The notes under the pieces: generated by a model
What the model was told of the DNA's origin: nothing
The model's input: only the letters and a program-made list of their open reading frames with translations
The model's database searches: none
Part shown: positions 1 to 10,722 of the stretch, piece after piece
Layout of the letters: each line of letters opens with the position of its first letter
Numbering within the stretch: the stretch's first letter is position 1
NCBI GenBank assembly: GCA_041743835.1
Contig: JBGTLW010000341.1
Coordinates: forward strand, 3,212-67,211
DNA from: JBGTLW01 sp041743835
GTDB taxonomy: Bacteria; Planctomycetota; Phycisphaerae; Phycisphaerales; Phycisphaeraceae
DNA: 64,000 bases
Reading direction: 5' to 3'
Translations under genes and position numbers: made by a program

Positions 1-1576
1 CCTGCTGCTCATTGCCCAGGTATGACCAGCCGCCATCGACCTGTTGGCCGTTGAGACACGCCTGCGCCAGCCGCTGCCAGTGCTGCGGGGCGATCTCGAT
101 CTGCGCCACTTCGTCGGCCAGCCAGAGGCCCAGGGCCCCCGCCAGCGTCACCGATATGTCACGGCGGGATTGCTTCTTGCTGTCCGCCATCGTGTATTCG
201 TAATAGCCCTCGGCGGTCTGCGCGGTCCGCAGCCAGACGGTATCGCCCAGCATCACCTTGCGGTAGCGCTCGCGATCGGGCAGGAGCTCCCATGCGTGCA
301 TGCGGAAGCACACGGCGTAGGTGCCGGACAACTCGGCGGCAAACAGCCAACGGATCGCCCGCGCCAGTTCCGGGGTGGTGCGTGGCTCTTCCTCGGCCAT
401 GAGCAGGGCGTACACGGCGATCGCGGTGTGCCCGCCGAAGTTGCGGCTCTGGTTGTGCTGGGTCTGCTTCTCCCATAGCTCCTCGGGGTCCATCTGCTGG
501 TAGAGCCAGGCCACGCCCTTCTCGATCGCGGCGTCCACCTTCGGGTCACGGTGCCCACGCCCGCCGCCCGCCAGCTTCTCGACGCGCTTGCGCGCCACCT
601 TGCGGGAGATGCCCAGCATCGCCAACTGGTCATCCAACTGGCGTAGCTCGTGCTTCGCGGCCAATCTTGCCTCGTCCTCGGTCGGGTGCTTGAGCAGGTA
701 CTCGCTGTAATACAGCTTCGCGCGGATCATGGATTCTTCACGCAGGCCCGTGCCGGGCAGCGCGGCCCGCTGGGTGTACCACTTCCCAAGGCGCAGCGCG
801 GCGTCCTCGGTCATCTCCGCCAGCGGCGACGACGCGAGGCTGAGGATTTCGTGGAGCTGCGAGTCTTTGAGAGCGGGGACCGCGGCGATGGCTTCACCGG
901 GGCTGTCCAGTTCGAGGCCGACCAGTTCGAGCAGGGTTTCCGCGGCGGCGGCATCCTCGGGGTTCGTCGCAAGGGCGGCTTTGGCCTTGTCGATATCCGC
1001 AAGCACCTGCCCCAGCTTTTGCGCACGCGCGAGGGATTTCTCGGCCTCTGCCTTGCGGCGCAGCAGGTGCTGATCGGCAAACGCCAGGCCACGCTCGAAG
1101 AACTGCTTCGCTCCAGCCGGATCGCGCTCCGCAAGCCGAGCCGCACCAAACGCCTGATACATGTCGAACATGCCGTCGGGGTCGCGGTCGGCCCGCTTGA
1201 GATTCTCGAACCGCAGCTCCTCCAGCGTGAGCCGCATCCCATCGAAACGCGCAGCCTCCAGAGGCGCGGCCGCCTCTTGAAGCTCGATCGACTTGGCTGC
1301 GGCTTCATAACCCTCGGGGTGCTTGATGCCGTACTCGTAAGCCTTCTCGACGATGCGTGCCCGGAGCTCCTGCGCAAGCCCGGGGCGCTCCAGCCCATCG
1401 AGGAAGGTCTGCGCCAGCTTGGCGTCATCGACGAGCGACTCGGTCGCGGCCGCCTCCGCGATGGCCTTGCCGAACATGAAATTGAACGCCATCTCCGCCC
1501 GGTCCATCTGTGCCGCGGCAGGCAGGGCGAAGCAGATCAGAGACAACAACGCAACAGAAGCAGTAAAGCGTTTCAT
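1..1576 (-). CDS. Exported protein with terpenoid-cyclase-like toroid domain (C-terminus off the left edge)
   Basis: The frame is open for 525 codons from an ATG at 1576 to the window edge, so the C-terminus is missing. It begins with a clear signal peptide (MKRFTASVALLSLICFALPA, cleavage near AAAQ). Residues 25-350 are Ala/Leu/Glu-rich helical sequence that could be TPR-like. From about residue 375 the text GVAWLYQQ, then FGGHTAIAVYALL and AIRWLFAAEL, resembles the alpha/alpha-toroid of prenyltransferase/squalene-cyclase folds found in many planctomycete exported proteins, some of them upstream of a DUF4159 domain. No catalytic motif is visible, so I infer a binding or scaffold role. The gene is alone on this strand and lies downstream of metF. 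Confidence 0.8.
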   Translation of the reverse strand, partial: MKRFTASVALLSLICFALPAAAQMDRAEMAFNFMFGKAIAEAAATESLVDDAKLAQTFLDGLERPGLAQELRARIVEKAYEYGIKHPEGYEAAAKSIELQEAAAPLEAARFDGMRLTLEELRFENLKRADRDPDGMFDMYQAFGAARLAERDPAGAKQFFERGLAFADQHLLRRKAEAEKSLARAQKLGQVLADIDKAKAALATNPEDAAAAETLLELVGLELDSPGEAIAAVPALKDSQLHEILSLASSPLAEMTEDAALRLGKWYTQRAALPGTGLREESMIRAKLYYSEYLLKHPTEDEARLAAKHELRQLDDQLAMLGISRKVARKRVEKLAGGGRGHRDPKVDAAIEKGVAWLYQQMDPEELWEKQTQHNQSRNFGGHTAIAVYALLMAEEEPRTTPELARAIRWLFAAELSGTYAVCFRMHAWELLPDRERYRKVMLGDTVWLRTAQTAEGYYEYTMADSKKQSRRDISVTLAGALGLWLADEVAQIEIAPQHWQRLAQACLNGQQVDGGWSYLGNEQQ

Positions 1577-1706
1577 GGGCGGGCCTTGATGGGAGAAAAG
1601 ATTCCTGACCGCTGCATGATACCGCTGGGAGTCACTGGCGCAAAGGCAGCCACGCCGGGCCGTTGGGCCCGGGCGGTGGCTACTGGTGACGCGGGGTTGG
1701 GTTACG

Positions 1707-2615
1707 TCAGGCCTGCAAGCCCGCGGAGTCGGTGACGCCGAGGTTCTGGTAGATCTGCCGGGTGGCGTCGGACTGGTTGAGGGTATAGAAGTGGATGCCC
1801 CGGACGTTGTTGTCCAGCAGGTCGCGGCACTGCTCGGTGGCCCAGTGGATGCCCACGCGGGCGACGGCTTCCTCGTCGCCGTTGCACCGCTGGATCGACC
1901 GCAGCAGCCGTGCTGGGTAGCGTGCCCCGGCCGCGAGTTCAGCCATGCGGCGCATGCCCTTGCCGGAGGTGATCGGCATGACCCCCGCCAGGATGGGCAC
2001 ACGGATGCCCGCGAGTTCGCAGCGCTCGCGGAAGTCGTGGAAGTCCCGGTTGTCGAAGAAAAGCTGGGTGCAGATGTAGTCCGCCCCGGCATCGACCTTG
2101 GCCTTGAGGTGATCCATCTCCTGCAGGCGGTTGGGCGTGTCGGGATGGCCCTCGGGGAAGCCCGCGACGCCGACGCCAAAGCCCCGCGCGTCGGCGTGGC
2201 CCTTGAAGGCTTTGATGTGGGCGACCAGTTGCGCGGCATAGCGGAAGGCGTCTTTCGAGCGGTCCCAGCCGGCGCGATCGCGGGGGACATCGCCGGAGAG
2301 GGCGAGGATGCTGCCTACGTTCTCCTTAGCCCAGACTTCGAGTACGCGGTCGATCTCCGCCCTGTCGTGACAGACACACGTGAGGTGCGGGATCGTCGCG
2401 AGGCCGGTTTCTCGCTTGATCCGCAGGACCAGGTCATTGGTCAACTCGCGCGTGCTCCCGCCTGCGCCGTACGTCACATCAACAAACGCGGGCTTGAGCA
2501 ACTCGAGCTCACGGACTGAAGTGAACAACCTCTCCGACGCCTCGGGGGTCTTCGGCGGGAAGAACTCGAACGAGAAGGTGACCGGGTGCGCGGCAAAGAT
2601 GTCGAGGATGTGCAT
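1707..2615 (-). CDS. metF: Methylenetetrahydrofolate reductase
   Basis: MetF reduces 5,10-methylene-THF to 5-methyl-THF with NAD(P)H and FAD, supplying the methyl group for methionine synthesis in the cytoplasm. At 302 aa it matches the usual bacterial length. The N-terminal SFEFFPPKT block carries the catalytic Glu. ILALSGDVPRD matches the conserved Asp loop near the flavin, and DYICTQLFFD and PILAGVMPI are further TIM-barrel family motifs. The gene stands alone and has a well-formed sigma70-type promoter with an overlapping palindrome directly upstream. That suggests regulation by the methionine/SAM/SAH status of the cell. Confidence 0.95.
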   Translation of the reverse strand: MHILDIFAAHPVTFSFEFFPPKTPEASERLFTSVRELELLKPAFVDVTYGAGGSTRELTNDLVLRIKRETGLATIPHLTCVCHDRAEIDRVLEVWAKENVGSILALSGDVPRDRAGWDRSKDAFRYAAQLVAHIKAFKGHADARGFGVGVAGFPEGHPDTPNRLQEMDHLKAKVDAGADYICTQLFFDNRDFHDFRERCELAGIRVPILAGVMPITSGKGMRRMAELAAGARYPARLLRSIQRCNGDEEAVARVGIHWATEQCRDLLDNNVRGIHFYTLNQSDATRQIYQNLGVTDSAGLQA

Positions 2616-2635
2616 AAGCGGACCTTAATCTGTTT

Positions 2636-2678
2636 ATCCGGATTAACGGATGATATATGCGGCACGCGATCGGGTCAA
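2636..2678 (-). promoter_or_regulatory. metF promoter with overlapping palindromic operator candidate
   Basis: On the minus strand a -35 TTGACC (2673-2678) is 17 bases from a -10 TATCAT (2650-2655). A 16-base inverted repeat, ATCCG-N6-CGGAT (2636-2651), overlaps the end of the -10 box and the expected start site, about 20 bases before the metF ATG. That placement is typical of a repressor site. Regulators of methionine or S-adenosylhomocysteine metabolism (ArsR-type SahR/SamR) act on metF in other bacteria, but which protein binds here is a guess. Confidence 0.65.
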
Positions 2679-2793
2679 AGAAAAAACCATCAGCACACGG
2701 CCCGGCTCTTTTGTAATCTATGTCGGCTCTGCTCTAGCTGACGCCGACATTGCCCATTGATTTTGTTCCAGCCATTCGTACACGGGGATTCGC

Positions 2794-5085
2794 ATGACAT
2801 CACGACCTGGTCCCAAGCCCATCATGACCTGCGCCAACCGCTTTACGCGGGCTGGCCTGATCGGCACTGCTGTGCTGTTCATCGGCTGTCCAGCCTTGGC
2901 GGACGCCAAAACACCGCCCGATTCACCCTTCAAGGGGTGGCAAGGCATGAGGGTGATCCAGCAGGAAAGTTATCCCATGCGGATGACGGCCGCTGATCTC
3001 AATGCCGACGGGCAGGATGAACTGGTGGTCATCAACCCGAGGCAGGCAAGGCTGGAGGTTTACCGCTACCGCGGACCCGATGCCGAGGCCGAGCCTGACC
3101 AGACCCCGGGCAAGCCCAACGAACTCCCGATGGCGGCGGACTTTGAGCGTGTCGAGCTAGGGCTGGAGAATCTACCCATCGACGCGCTGGCGCACGACCT
3201 GGATGGGGATGGTCGGCCGGAGCTGATCGTCCTGGTCGTCGCGCCCAACCGCTTGGAGGTCCACAGCGCCAAGGAGGGGCTGGACTACCAGAAGGTGCAG
3301 ACCATCGACCTGCTCGATGGCAACTACACCGGCCGGAGCGGCGCGCTGCTCATCGACGCCACGGGGCCGACACCGACCGCGCTGGTCAGCATGTCACAGG
3401 GCATTCAAACCGTGCCCCTGATGCTGCCCACCGAGATGAACAAGGACGCCCGCCCCGGCAAGCCGACATGGCTCGACCCGAAGCAGGACGTGTCGCACGT
3501 GGATTGGTGGCTGGCGGACCTGGATCACGACGGCTCCCCGGACCTGATCCAGTGGACCAGCAAGCCCGACAGCTCGATCATCTGGCGGCAGCGCATCAAT
3601 GGGCGGCTGCTTCCGCCACAGGTGCTGTACGATCGGCTGGTGGATCAGGTGGTGATGTTCGAGTCGCAGCCGGGCAGGGCAGAGATCGCGATGCTCGGCG
3701 GGGTGCAGCCGGGCGTGCTGAGGCGGTATAAGCTCGGGCTTGATGATGAAGGGCCGATCGGTCAACGGCAGACGCTGGCGATGAAGGACCCCAGCAAGAC
3801 GCCGTGGTGCGTCGTGACCGTCGAGGGACAGGCCACGCTCCTGGTCGTGGATAGCGATCAGCCCCGGCTCAACACCTTCACGCTGGACGCCAGCGGGTGG
3901 CGGGCAGGGCCGACCTACCCCATCGTCACCGGCGTCGAGCAGATCACCCCCGCGTACGCCAGCCCCGGCAGCATCCTCATGCGAGTGAAAGACGCGGGGC
4001 AGCTGTACCAAAGCGCGTGGGATGGCGAACGTTTCTCCTACCCCGCGTTGCTGGCATCAACCGACGCGGACGCGGCCGACACCACCACCGACCGCGCGGT
4101 GCTCAATCTCGGCGTGGTCGGGCAGACCACATGGTGGACCCAGCGTGTGGGGAAGGACGTGGCGCTGTTCCGCCAAGGCGGGCCTTATGCCGAGGGTGAC
4201 GGCCCAGTCGTATTCTCGGGTCTTGGCGACAAGGTCAGGGAGGCCGTCTGGCTCGGTGGTGAGAGGCTGCTGGTCAACGACCAGTACGCCCGGCAACCCA
4301 AGCTGGTCACGCTCGCGGATGGCAAGACCACGATTGAAGAACCCACCCACCTGCGGGCGATTAAGGCCGATGAGTTACGGCTCTACGAAATCGATGGTGA
4401 GCTCCGGCTTGGCCGGCTGACCGAGGGCGTGCTTCAATGGCTCGACGCGCGGATGCAGCCGACGGACCAGGTGATGCTGCCCGAGGGGGCGAGGCTCTCT
4501 TCCTTCGTGCCCACCGCAAACGGCAAGGCGTGGGCGCTGCAGGCGGGCGGCCAACGCATCCACCAGTTGTCCCCCGACGACGCGGGCATCCTCCGGGTCA
4601 CCGACACCCACCGCGTCCCCGGCGGGCAGAACCTGATCCACGAACACCACCTCGGGTTGTTGCTCATCGGGGGCGATGCCATCACCCAAATCTCGCCGGG
4701 TCAGTCGCGTAAGCTCGAACTGGTGCAGACCATCGACAGCCGCGAGGGTCGGCCAAGCGGTGTGCGTGCGGCGACAATCCACCGCATCTTTGCCGCAAAG
4801 GTCACCGGCGACAAGACCGAACAGCTGATCCTCGCCGACGACACCCGCCATCAACTCACCCTGCTGGGTGTCGATCCCGAAGACGAAGAGGGCAAACTCA
4901 AATCATGGCTCTCCTGGCCGGTGTTTGAGGACCGCAAGTACCCCTATGGCTACGAGGAACCCAGCCGTGGCGGAGAGCCACGCACCATCCTTTCACTGGA
5001 CATCGACGGGGACAAACACCCCGACCTGGCCATGCTGAGCCACGACCGCTTGATCATTTATCTCGGCCGGGAAACTAAGCCATGA
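2794..5085 (+). CDS. Exported FG-GAP/VCBS repeat protein
   Basis: This is a 763-aa protein with an N-terminal export signal (hydrophobic AGLIGTAVLFIGCPALADA). FG-GAP/VCBS-type calcium loops recur: DLNADGQDELVV and DLDGDGRPELIVL near the start, DLDHDGSPDLIQW near residue 245, and LDIDGDKHPDLAML at the end. These indicate a beta-propeller-like extracellular or periplasmic protein; the role is unknown. The ATG at 2794 has a GGGG purine run 6 bases upstream; an internal ATG at 2827 would still leave the signal peptide. The stop codon overlaps the start of the next gene (ATGA), so the two are probably translationally coupled. Confidence 0.85.
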   Translation: MTSRPGPKPIMTCANRFTRAGLIGTAVLFIGCPALADAKTPPDSPFKGWQGMRVIQQESYPMRMTAADLNADGQDELVVINPRQARLEVYRYRGPDAEAEPDQTPGKPNELPMAADFERVELGLENLPIDALAHDLDGDGRPELIVLVVAPNRLEVHSAKEGLDYQKVQTIDLLDGNYTGRSGALLIDATGPTPTALVSMSQGIQTVPLMLPTEMNKDARPGKPTWLDPKQDVSHVDWWLADLDHDGSPDLIQWTSKPDSSIIWRQRINGRLLPPQVLYDRLVDQVVMFESQPGRAEIAMLGGVQPGVLRRYKLGLDDEGPIGQRQTLAMKDPSKTPWCVVTVEGQATLLVVDSDQPRLNTFTLDASGWRAGPTYPIVTGVEQITPAYASPGSILMRVKDAGQLYQSAWDGERFSYPALLASTDADAADTTTDRAVLNLGVVGQTTWWTQRVGKDVALFRQGGPYAEGDGPVVFSGLGDKVREAVWLGGERLLVNDQYARQPKLVTLADGKTTIEEPTHLRAIKADELRLYEIDGELRLGRLTEGVLQWLDARMQPTDQVMLPEGARLSSFVPTANGKAWALQAGGQRIHQLSPDDAGILRVTDTHRVPGGQNLIHEHHLGLLLIGGDAITQISPGQSRKLELVQTIDSREGRPSGVRAATIHRIFAAKVTGDKTEQLILADDTRHQLTLLGVDPEDEEGKLKSWLSWPVFEDRKYPYGYEEPSRGGEPRTILSLDIDGDKHPDLAMLSHDRLIIYLGRETKP

Positions 5086-6161
5086 CTAACTTCCAGACAC
5101 CAACCGACCGACCCGCGCACCCACGCTCACGCTACAACCTGGCTGCGACGCTCTGCCTCGGTGCGTCGGCGGTACTGCTTGCGGGCACGGCTGTGGCCCA
5201 GGAGATCGCAGCCGACGCGGTGCCCCCGGTGGCAGCGCCGAGCATCGGGCAGCAGGTCGATGTGACCATCCTCGGCGGGGCCACCGTCACGGGCACACTC
5301 CTCCGCGAGAGCGACAAGGGGCTGGTCGTCGATCTGGGATTCAGCGCGCTGTCCATCCCCGCGGACCAGGTGCTCGACATGCGCAGCACCGACCCCGACG
5401 CAGACACCGGCGAAACCCACGACGCGGGGGACGGCGTGTTCCGCACCGGCCGACTAGAGCCAGCGAGCATCCCCAAACTCGTCGAGCGTTACGGCGACGC
5501 GGTCGTGATGGTCAAGACCCCCTCGGGCCTGGGCAGCGGCTTTGTCATCAGTGACCAGAAGCACCTGATCACCAACTACCACGTCATCGAGGAACAGACC
5601 ACGATTTCGGTCACCGTGTTTCAGCCGAGCACGCAGGGTTATCAACGGCGGGAGTTCCACGAGGTCCAGATCATCGCGGTGAATCCGCTGCGCGATATCG
5701 CCCTGCTCCGCGTCGTGGATGAGAAGGCGGAGGATTGGAAGCCCACCCCCGTGGTCATCACCGAGGACGGCGGGCCACAGGTCGGCGACCTGATCTTCGC
5801 GGTCGGCAATCCGTTGGGTCTTGAGCGATCGGTCACCCAGGGCATCGTCAGCTCCCGGTCGCGCAACATCGGCCACCTCCGCATGATCCAGACCGATGCC
5901 TCCATCAACCCCGGCAACTCGGGGGGGCCGATGTTCAACGCACGCGGCGAGGTGGTCGGCATCGTCTGTGCCGGGGCGACGTCGTTTAACGGCTTGGCCT
6001 TCGGCATCCCCGCCAGCGACCTGGTCGATTTCCTGCAAAACCGGGATGCCTACCTCTTCGACCCGTCACAACCCATGAACGGGATCACCTACCTCCAGCC
6101 ACCCTACAAACCAGCCCCCGCGGAAATTCCCCCGGAAGCGACCCCGGTAGCTGACCCCTGA
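5082..6161 (+). CDS. Exported trypsin-like serine protease (DegP/HtrA-type, no PDZ)
   Basis: This 359-aa protein has a signal peptide ending near GTAVAQ. Residues 47-105 form a small Sm/SH3-like beta domain (VDVTILGGATVTGTLL...). The S1C protease domain follows, with the full triad: His in TNYHVIE, Asp in RDIALLRV and Ser in GNSGGP. It also has the GNPLGLERSVTQGIVS loop of HtrA proteases. The family usually carries one or two PDZ domains; here the chain ends about 50 residues after the protease core with a Pro-rich tail. It overlaps the upstream FG-GAP gene by 4 bases, so the two probably form one operon acting outside the cytoplasm. Confidence 0.9.
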   Translation: MTNFQTPTDRPAHPRSRYNLAATLCLGASAVLLAGTAVAQEIAADAVPPVAAPSIGQQVDVTILGGATVTGTLLRESDKGLVVDLGFSALSIPADQVLDMRSTDPDADTGETHDAGDGVFRTGRLEPASIPKLVERYGDAVVMVKTPSGLGSGFVISDQKHLITNYHVIEEQTTISVTVFQPSTQGYQRREFHEVQIIAVNPLRDIALLRVVDEKAEDWKPTPVVITEDGGPQVGDLIFAVGNPLGLERSVTQGIVSSRSRNIGHLRMIQTDASINPGNSGGPMFNARGEVVGIVCAGATSFNGLAFGIPASDLVDFLQNRDAYLFDPSQPMNGITYLQPPYKPAPAEIPPEATPVADP

Positions 6162-6278
6162 CACTCGGGTTTGGCTAAGCCCTGCCGCATTGTGGAACAT
6201 CTGGCCGCGCTGACGTGACGGCTGCATTTTGGTTACGCTTTCAAAGCTATCGCAACACCCATACACCCGGAGCCGCTG

Positions 6279-8339
6279 ATGAATCGTAGCCTATTTACCG
6301 TGATGCTTGGCCTGTGCCTGATGCTGCTTGTCATACCTGTGACGGCGGATGACACCCCCGCCAAGCCCGCTTGGGACTGCCTGCCGGCGAACACCGTCGC
6401 GGCGATGCGCATCCCTCATGGCAAGGCCTTCGCCGACGCGCTTAAGGCGCGCACCCAGCTCGGTGCGGTGATGTTCTCCGACGAGCGCATGACCCGCTTC
6501 CTCGACGCGATGAAAGCGTCGGCGGGAGAAGAGTGGGACACGATGGTCAAGGAGCTCGAGCGTTACGATCTAGCCACGGACGACCTGCCCAAGCTGTTCG
6601 AGGGCCCAATGGGTGGCGCGGTGGTGATGGTGACTCGGAAGGACCCGAAGCTGGCCGACGAGCCGATGTTCGTCGCGCTGGCGTGGGCAGAACCGGGTGT
6701 GGACCTTGCGACGCGCGGGCACGCCGCCTTCCTTCAGGTGATCGAGGACCAGATGAAGGAGCAAGACAACCCCGGCAACATGACCCGCGTGGACATGAAG
6801 CTCGCGGGCCACGACGTGTCTCTCATCAGCTCGACGGAACAGGGCATGGATTATGAAGCCCAATGGGAGTTCCCCGAGAACTTCGAGGCGATGACCGAGG
6901 AGCAGATGGAAGCGCACTGGGAAGCGATCAACAAGAAAATGGAAGAGGCCAAGCTCGTGGACCTGGACAAGGGCCACACCTTCATCACGCGCATGGGTGG
7001 CCGACTCGTGATCGCGGCCACGATGCCACAATCCGGCGGGGTGGTGCGCGAGCACCTGCAAGCGAACCCCGACCAGCCCGTGCCCTGGGACGCCCTCACC
7101 GGTGTCGAGGAACTGACCGAGGTCTTTGCCCGCTTCCTCACCGCCCACGGCGAAAATGAGCCGGGCTTCGCGCAGAAAGTCGCGGCCACGCCGGGCATCG
7201 ACGCAGCCATGGTGCCCGGCGATGTGGCGTTCGAGATGTACTTCGATGTGGACCCGGTGATGGACGCCCTGCAAAAGGCGGGCGCGGGTGATCCGGAATC
7301 GGAAACGGTGTTGAAAGTGGTCCGGGACATGGGTGTGACGCAAGGGCACGTGGGTGTTTACCGCATGACGCTGGATCAAGCGGTGATGCGCGGCGGGTTG
7401 TTCTTCGGGGTCAAGGGCCCGCGTGCCGGGCTGATGCAGTTGCTCGATCAGGAGCCGCTGGCCAGTGAGCCGCCGGCGTGGGTGTCCAGCGATGTCGAGG
7501 GTTACGCCCACATCGCGTTCGACCTGGAAAAGGCATACTCGACGATCAAGGCCTTTGCCTTGCAGACACAGCCCGAGCAGGCGCCCATGGCCTTCATGCA
7601 GATCGAATCGACCGTCGAGAACTTCACCGGCGTTACGCTGCCCGATGCGCTCAAGGCTCTTGGGAATCGGCACACGATTGTCACCTACGAAACACAGATG
7701 GTGGAGGTCGATCAGGTCGATTGGTCAGCCGAGCCGGACCCCGCGACCGGGGAGTGGCCCACGAAGAAAGTGACCGTGCCACAGGACCGCGTGGGGATGG
7801 TGTGGCAGCTCCGTGATGAGGCGGTGTTTGGCAGACTCATGCAGGCCCTGGGCAACTTTGCACCGAACACCGGGGGCATGGTCAAGCCCGTCGAGGAGCA
7901 GGGCTTCAAGGGCTTCCGCATGGACGCGGAGCAGGTCAATCAAGGCCTGATGATGGGCAGGGGTTACCTGGCCTATGGCATCGGCAGTGAAGTCACCGAG
8001 AGGCTCATGGCCATGCTCCGCAACACCCCCGAGGAGCGCAACCGGCTTGCCAACAGCGAACGCTACAACGACGCGAAGACGCTGGTGGACCTGCGGCCCG
8101 GGGTCTTGTTCCAGATCGAAGACGCGGGGCAGACCATCAGCTCGGGCTTGAATCTCTTCCTCAAGGCCGCCGAGATGACGGGGAGCGAGCAAGAAGAGGA
8201 GATGATGAAAGCCATGGTGGACCTGCTCCCCACACCCGAAGAGATCAAGGACATGGTGTCCACCAGCGTCGGCCTGCTTTACGTGACCGAAAACGGGCTC
8301 CACGGCGTCAATGCCGTGCGGCTGGCGCCCGCGAAATAA
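6279..8339 (+). CDS. Exported protein of unknown function
   Basis: This is a 686-aa protein with a clear signal peptide (MNRSLFTVMLGLCLMLLVIPVTA). The mature part starts with LPANTVAAMRIPHGKAF, an opening seen in large planctomycete exported proteins of unknown role. There are no enzyme motifs, no cysteine-rich region and no internal transmembrane segment that I can see. The sequence is rich in Met, Glu and Asp and appears to consist of repeated alpha/beta units. A GGAG sits 6 bases before the ATG. It follows the protease gene by 117 bases and is followed by a strong terminator, so it may be the last gene of that run. Confidence 0.75.
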   Translation: MNRSLFTVMLGLCLMLLVIPVTADDTPAKPAWDCLPANTVAAMRIPHGKAFADALKARTQLGAVMFSDERMTRFLDAMKASAGEEWDTMVKELERYDLATDDLPKLFEGPMGGAVVMVTRKDPKLADEPMFVALAWAEPGVDLATRGHAAFLQVIEDQMKEQDNPGNMTRVDMKLAGHDVSLISSTEQGMDYEAQWEFPENFEAMTEEQMEAHWEAINKKMEEAKLVDLDKGHTFITRMGGRLVIAATMPQSGGVVREHLQANPDQPVPWDALTGVEELTEVFARFLTAHGENEPGFAQKVAATPGIDAAMVPGDVAFEMYFDVDPVMDALQKAGAGDPESETVLKVVRDMGVTQGHVGVYRMTLDQAVMRGGLFFGVKGPRAGLMQLLDQEPLASEPPAWVSSDVEGYAHIAFDLEKAYSTIKAFALQTQPEQAPMAFMQIESTVENFTGVTLPDALKALGNRHTIVTYETQMVEVDQVDWSAEPDPATGEWPTKKVTVPQDRVGMVWQLRDEAVFGRLMQALGNFAPNTGGMVKPVEEQGFKGFRMDAEQVNQGLMMGRGYLAYGIGSEVTERLMAMLRNTPEERNRLANSERYNDAKTLVDLRPGVLFQIEDAGQTISSGLNLFLKAAEMTGSEQEEEMMKAMVDLLPTPEEIKDMVSTSVGLLYVTENGLHGVNAVRLAPAK

Positions 8340-8369
8340 CTTGCACCGACCCGTTGTTAAGATCGCATG

Positions 8370-8400
8370 GCGTGCGGGCCTCGGCTCGCACGCTTTTTTT
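8370..8400 (+). terminator. Rho-independent terminator
   Basis: A GC-rich hairpin (GCGTGCGGGCC / GGCTCGCACGC, one mismatch in the stem) is followed immediately by seven T residues. It lies 30 bases after the 6279-8339 gene and just 4 bases before the next start codon. This rules out the in-frame TTG at 8354 as the start of the glycosyltransferase. Confidence 0.9.
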
Positions 8401-8404
8401 CTTG

Positions 8405-9150
8405 ATGCACACCGACCTCATCATCCCGGCACGCAACGAGGCGGAGAACATCCCCGCGCTGTTCGCCGCGCTCGATGCCCTTGAACCCGGCACGATCAGG
8501 CACGTCATCCTCTGCGACAACGGCTCGCGCGATGACACCGCTGCCCTCGCCCGGCAGCGCGGCGCGGTGGTGGTCCACGAGCCACGCCCCGGTTACGGCG
8601 GGGCCTGCCTCGCGGGGCTTCGCTACCTCGCGACGCTGGACAGCCCCCCTGCCGCGGTCGCGTTTCTTGATGCAGACCTGGCCGACGACCCCGCGCACCT
8701 GCCCCGCCTGGTCCAGCCGATCCTGACTCAGAGCGCGGACCTGGTGCTCGGCTCACGCCGCCGCCTCGCCCAGCCCGGCGCGCTGGACCCGCACCAGCGC
8801 TTCGGCAACGCGCTGGCGTGCCTGCTGCTGCGGCTCGCCACGGGGAGGCGATACAGCGACCTTGGGCCGATGCGCGTCGTCTCGTGGGAAGCTTTGCGAC
8901 GGCTGGCGATGAGCGACACGACGTGGGGGTGGACCGTGGAGATGCAGTTCAAGGCCGCGAAACTGGGGCTGCGCGTGATGGAGTTGGATGTGCCCTACCG
9001 CGAGCGGCACGCGGGGCGCAGCAAGATTTCAGGATCACTGGTCGGCTCGTGGAAAGCCGGCACAAAAATCATCAGCACGATCGCCCAGCTCACCTGGCAG
9101 CACCGGGGGGGGGTTGCAGCACCCGACGCACACCCACACACGCCGGGCAA

Positions 9151-9154
<4 letters not shown>
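8405..9154 (+). CDS. Family 2 glycosyltransferase (dolichol-phosphate mannosyltransferase-like)
   Basis: This 249-aa protein is a GT-A fold glycosyltransferase likely to use a nucleotide sugar and possibly a polyprenyl-phosphate acceptor. It opens with the GT2 start [12 protein letters not shown], then CDNGSRDDT, the DXD-like [10 protein letters not shown] and the GSRRR loop, and ends with an [11 protein letters not shown] segment typical of DPM1-like enzymes. No C-terminal membrane helices are present. The ATG at 8405 is chosen because a terminator sits just upstream. A run of nine G residues (9105-9113) lies in the last 20 codons. The stop overlaps the convergent cysS stop by 4 bases. Confidence 0.85.
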
Positions 9155-10671
<1,517 letters not shown>

Positions 10672-10722
10672 GAGTTAGGTTGGATTGTAAGCGGGACGAA
10701 AAGCCCGTGGGCCGCGTCTGGC

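Noticed and set aside
650..1735. Plus-strand open frame of 361 codons opposite the left-edge gene
   Set aside because: The minus frame has a signal peptide and a recognisable toroid region; the plus frame is its shadow.
2616..2700. SAM or SAH riboswitch upstream of metF
   Set aside because: The promoter -10 box lies only 35-40 bases before the ATG, so the leader is too short for any known riboswitch of these classes.
8354..8404. TTG start 17 codons upstream for the glycosyltransferase
   Set aside because: A strong terminator with a T7 run lies between that TTG and the conserved [11 protein letters not shown] start.
10672..10722. T-box leader for cysS, and likewise for trpS at 25793-25839
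   Set aside because: The gaps are about 50 bases or less, and no specifier stem, T-box sequence or terminator hairpin is visible.
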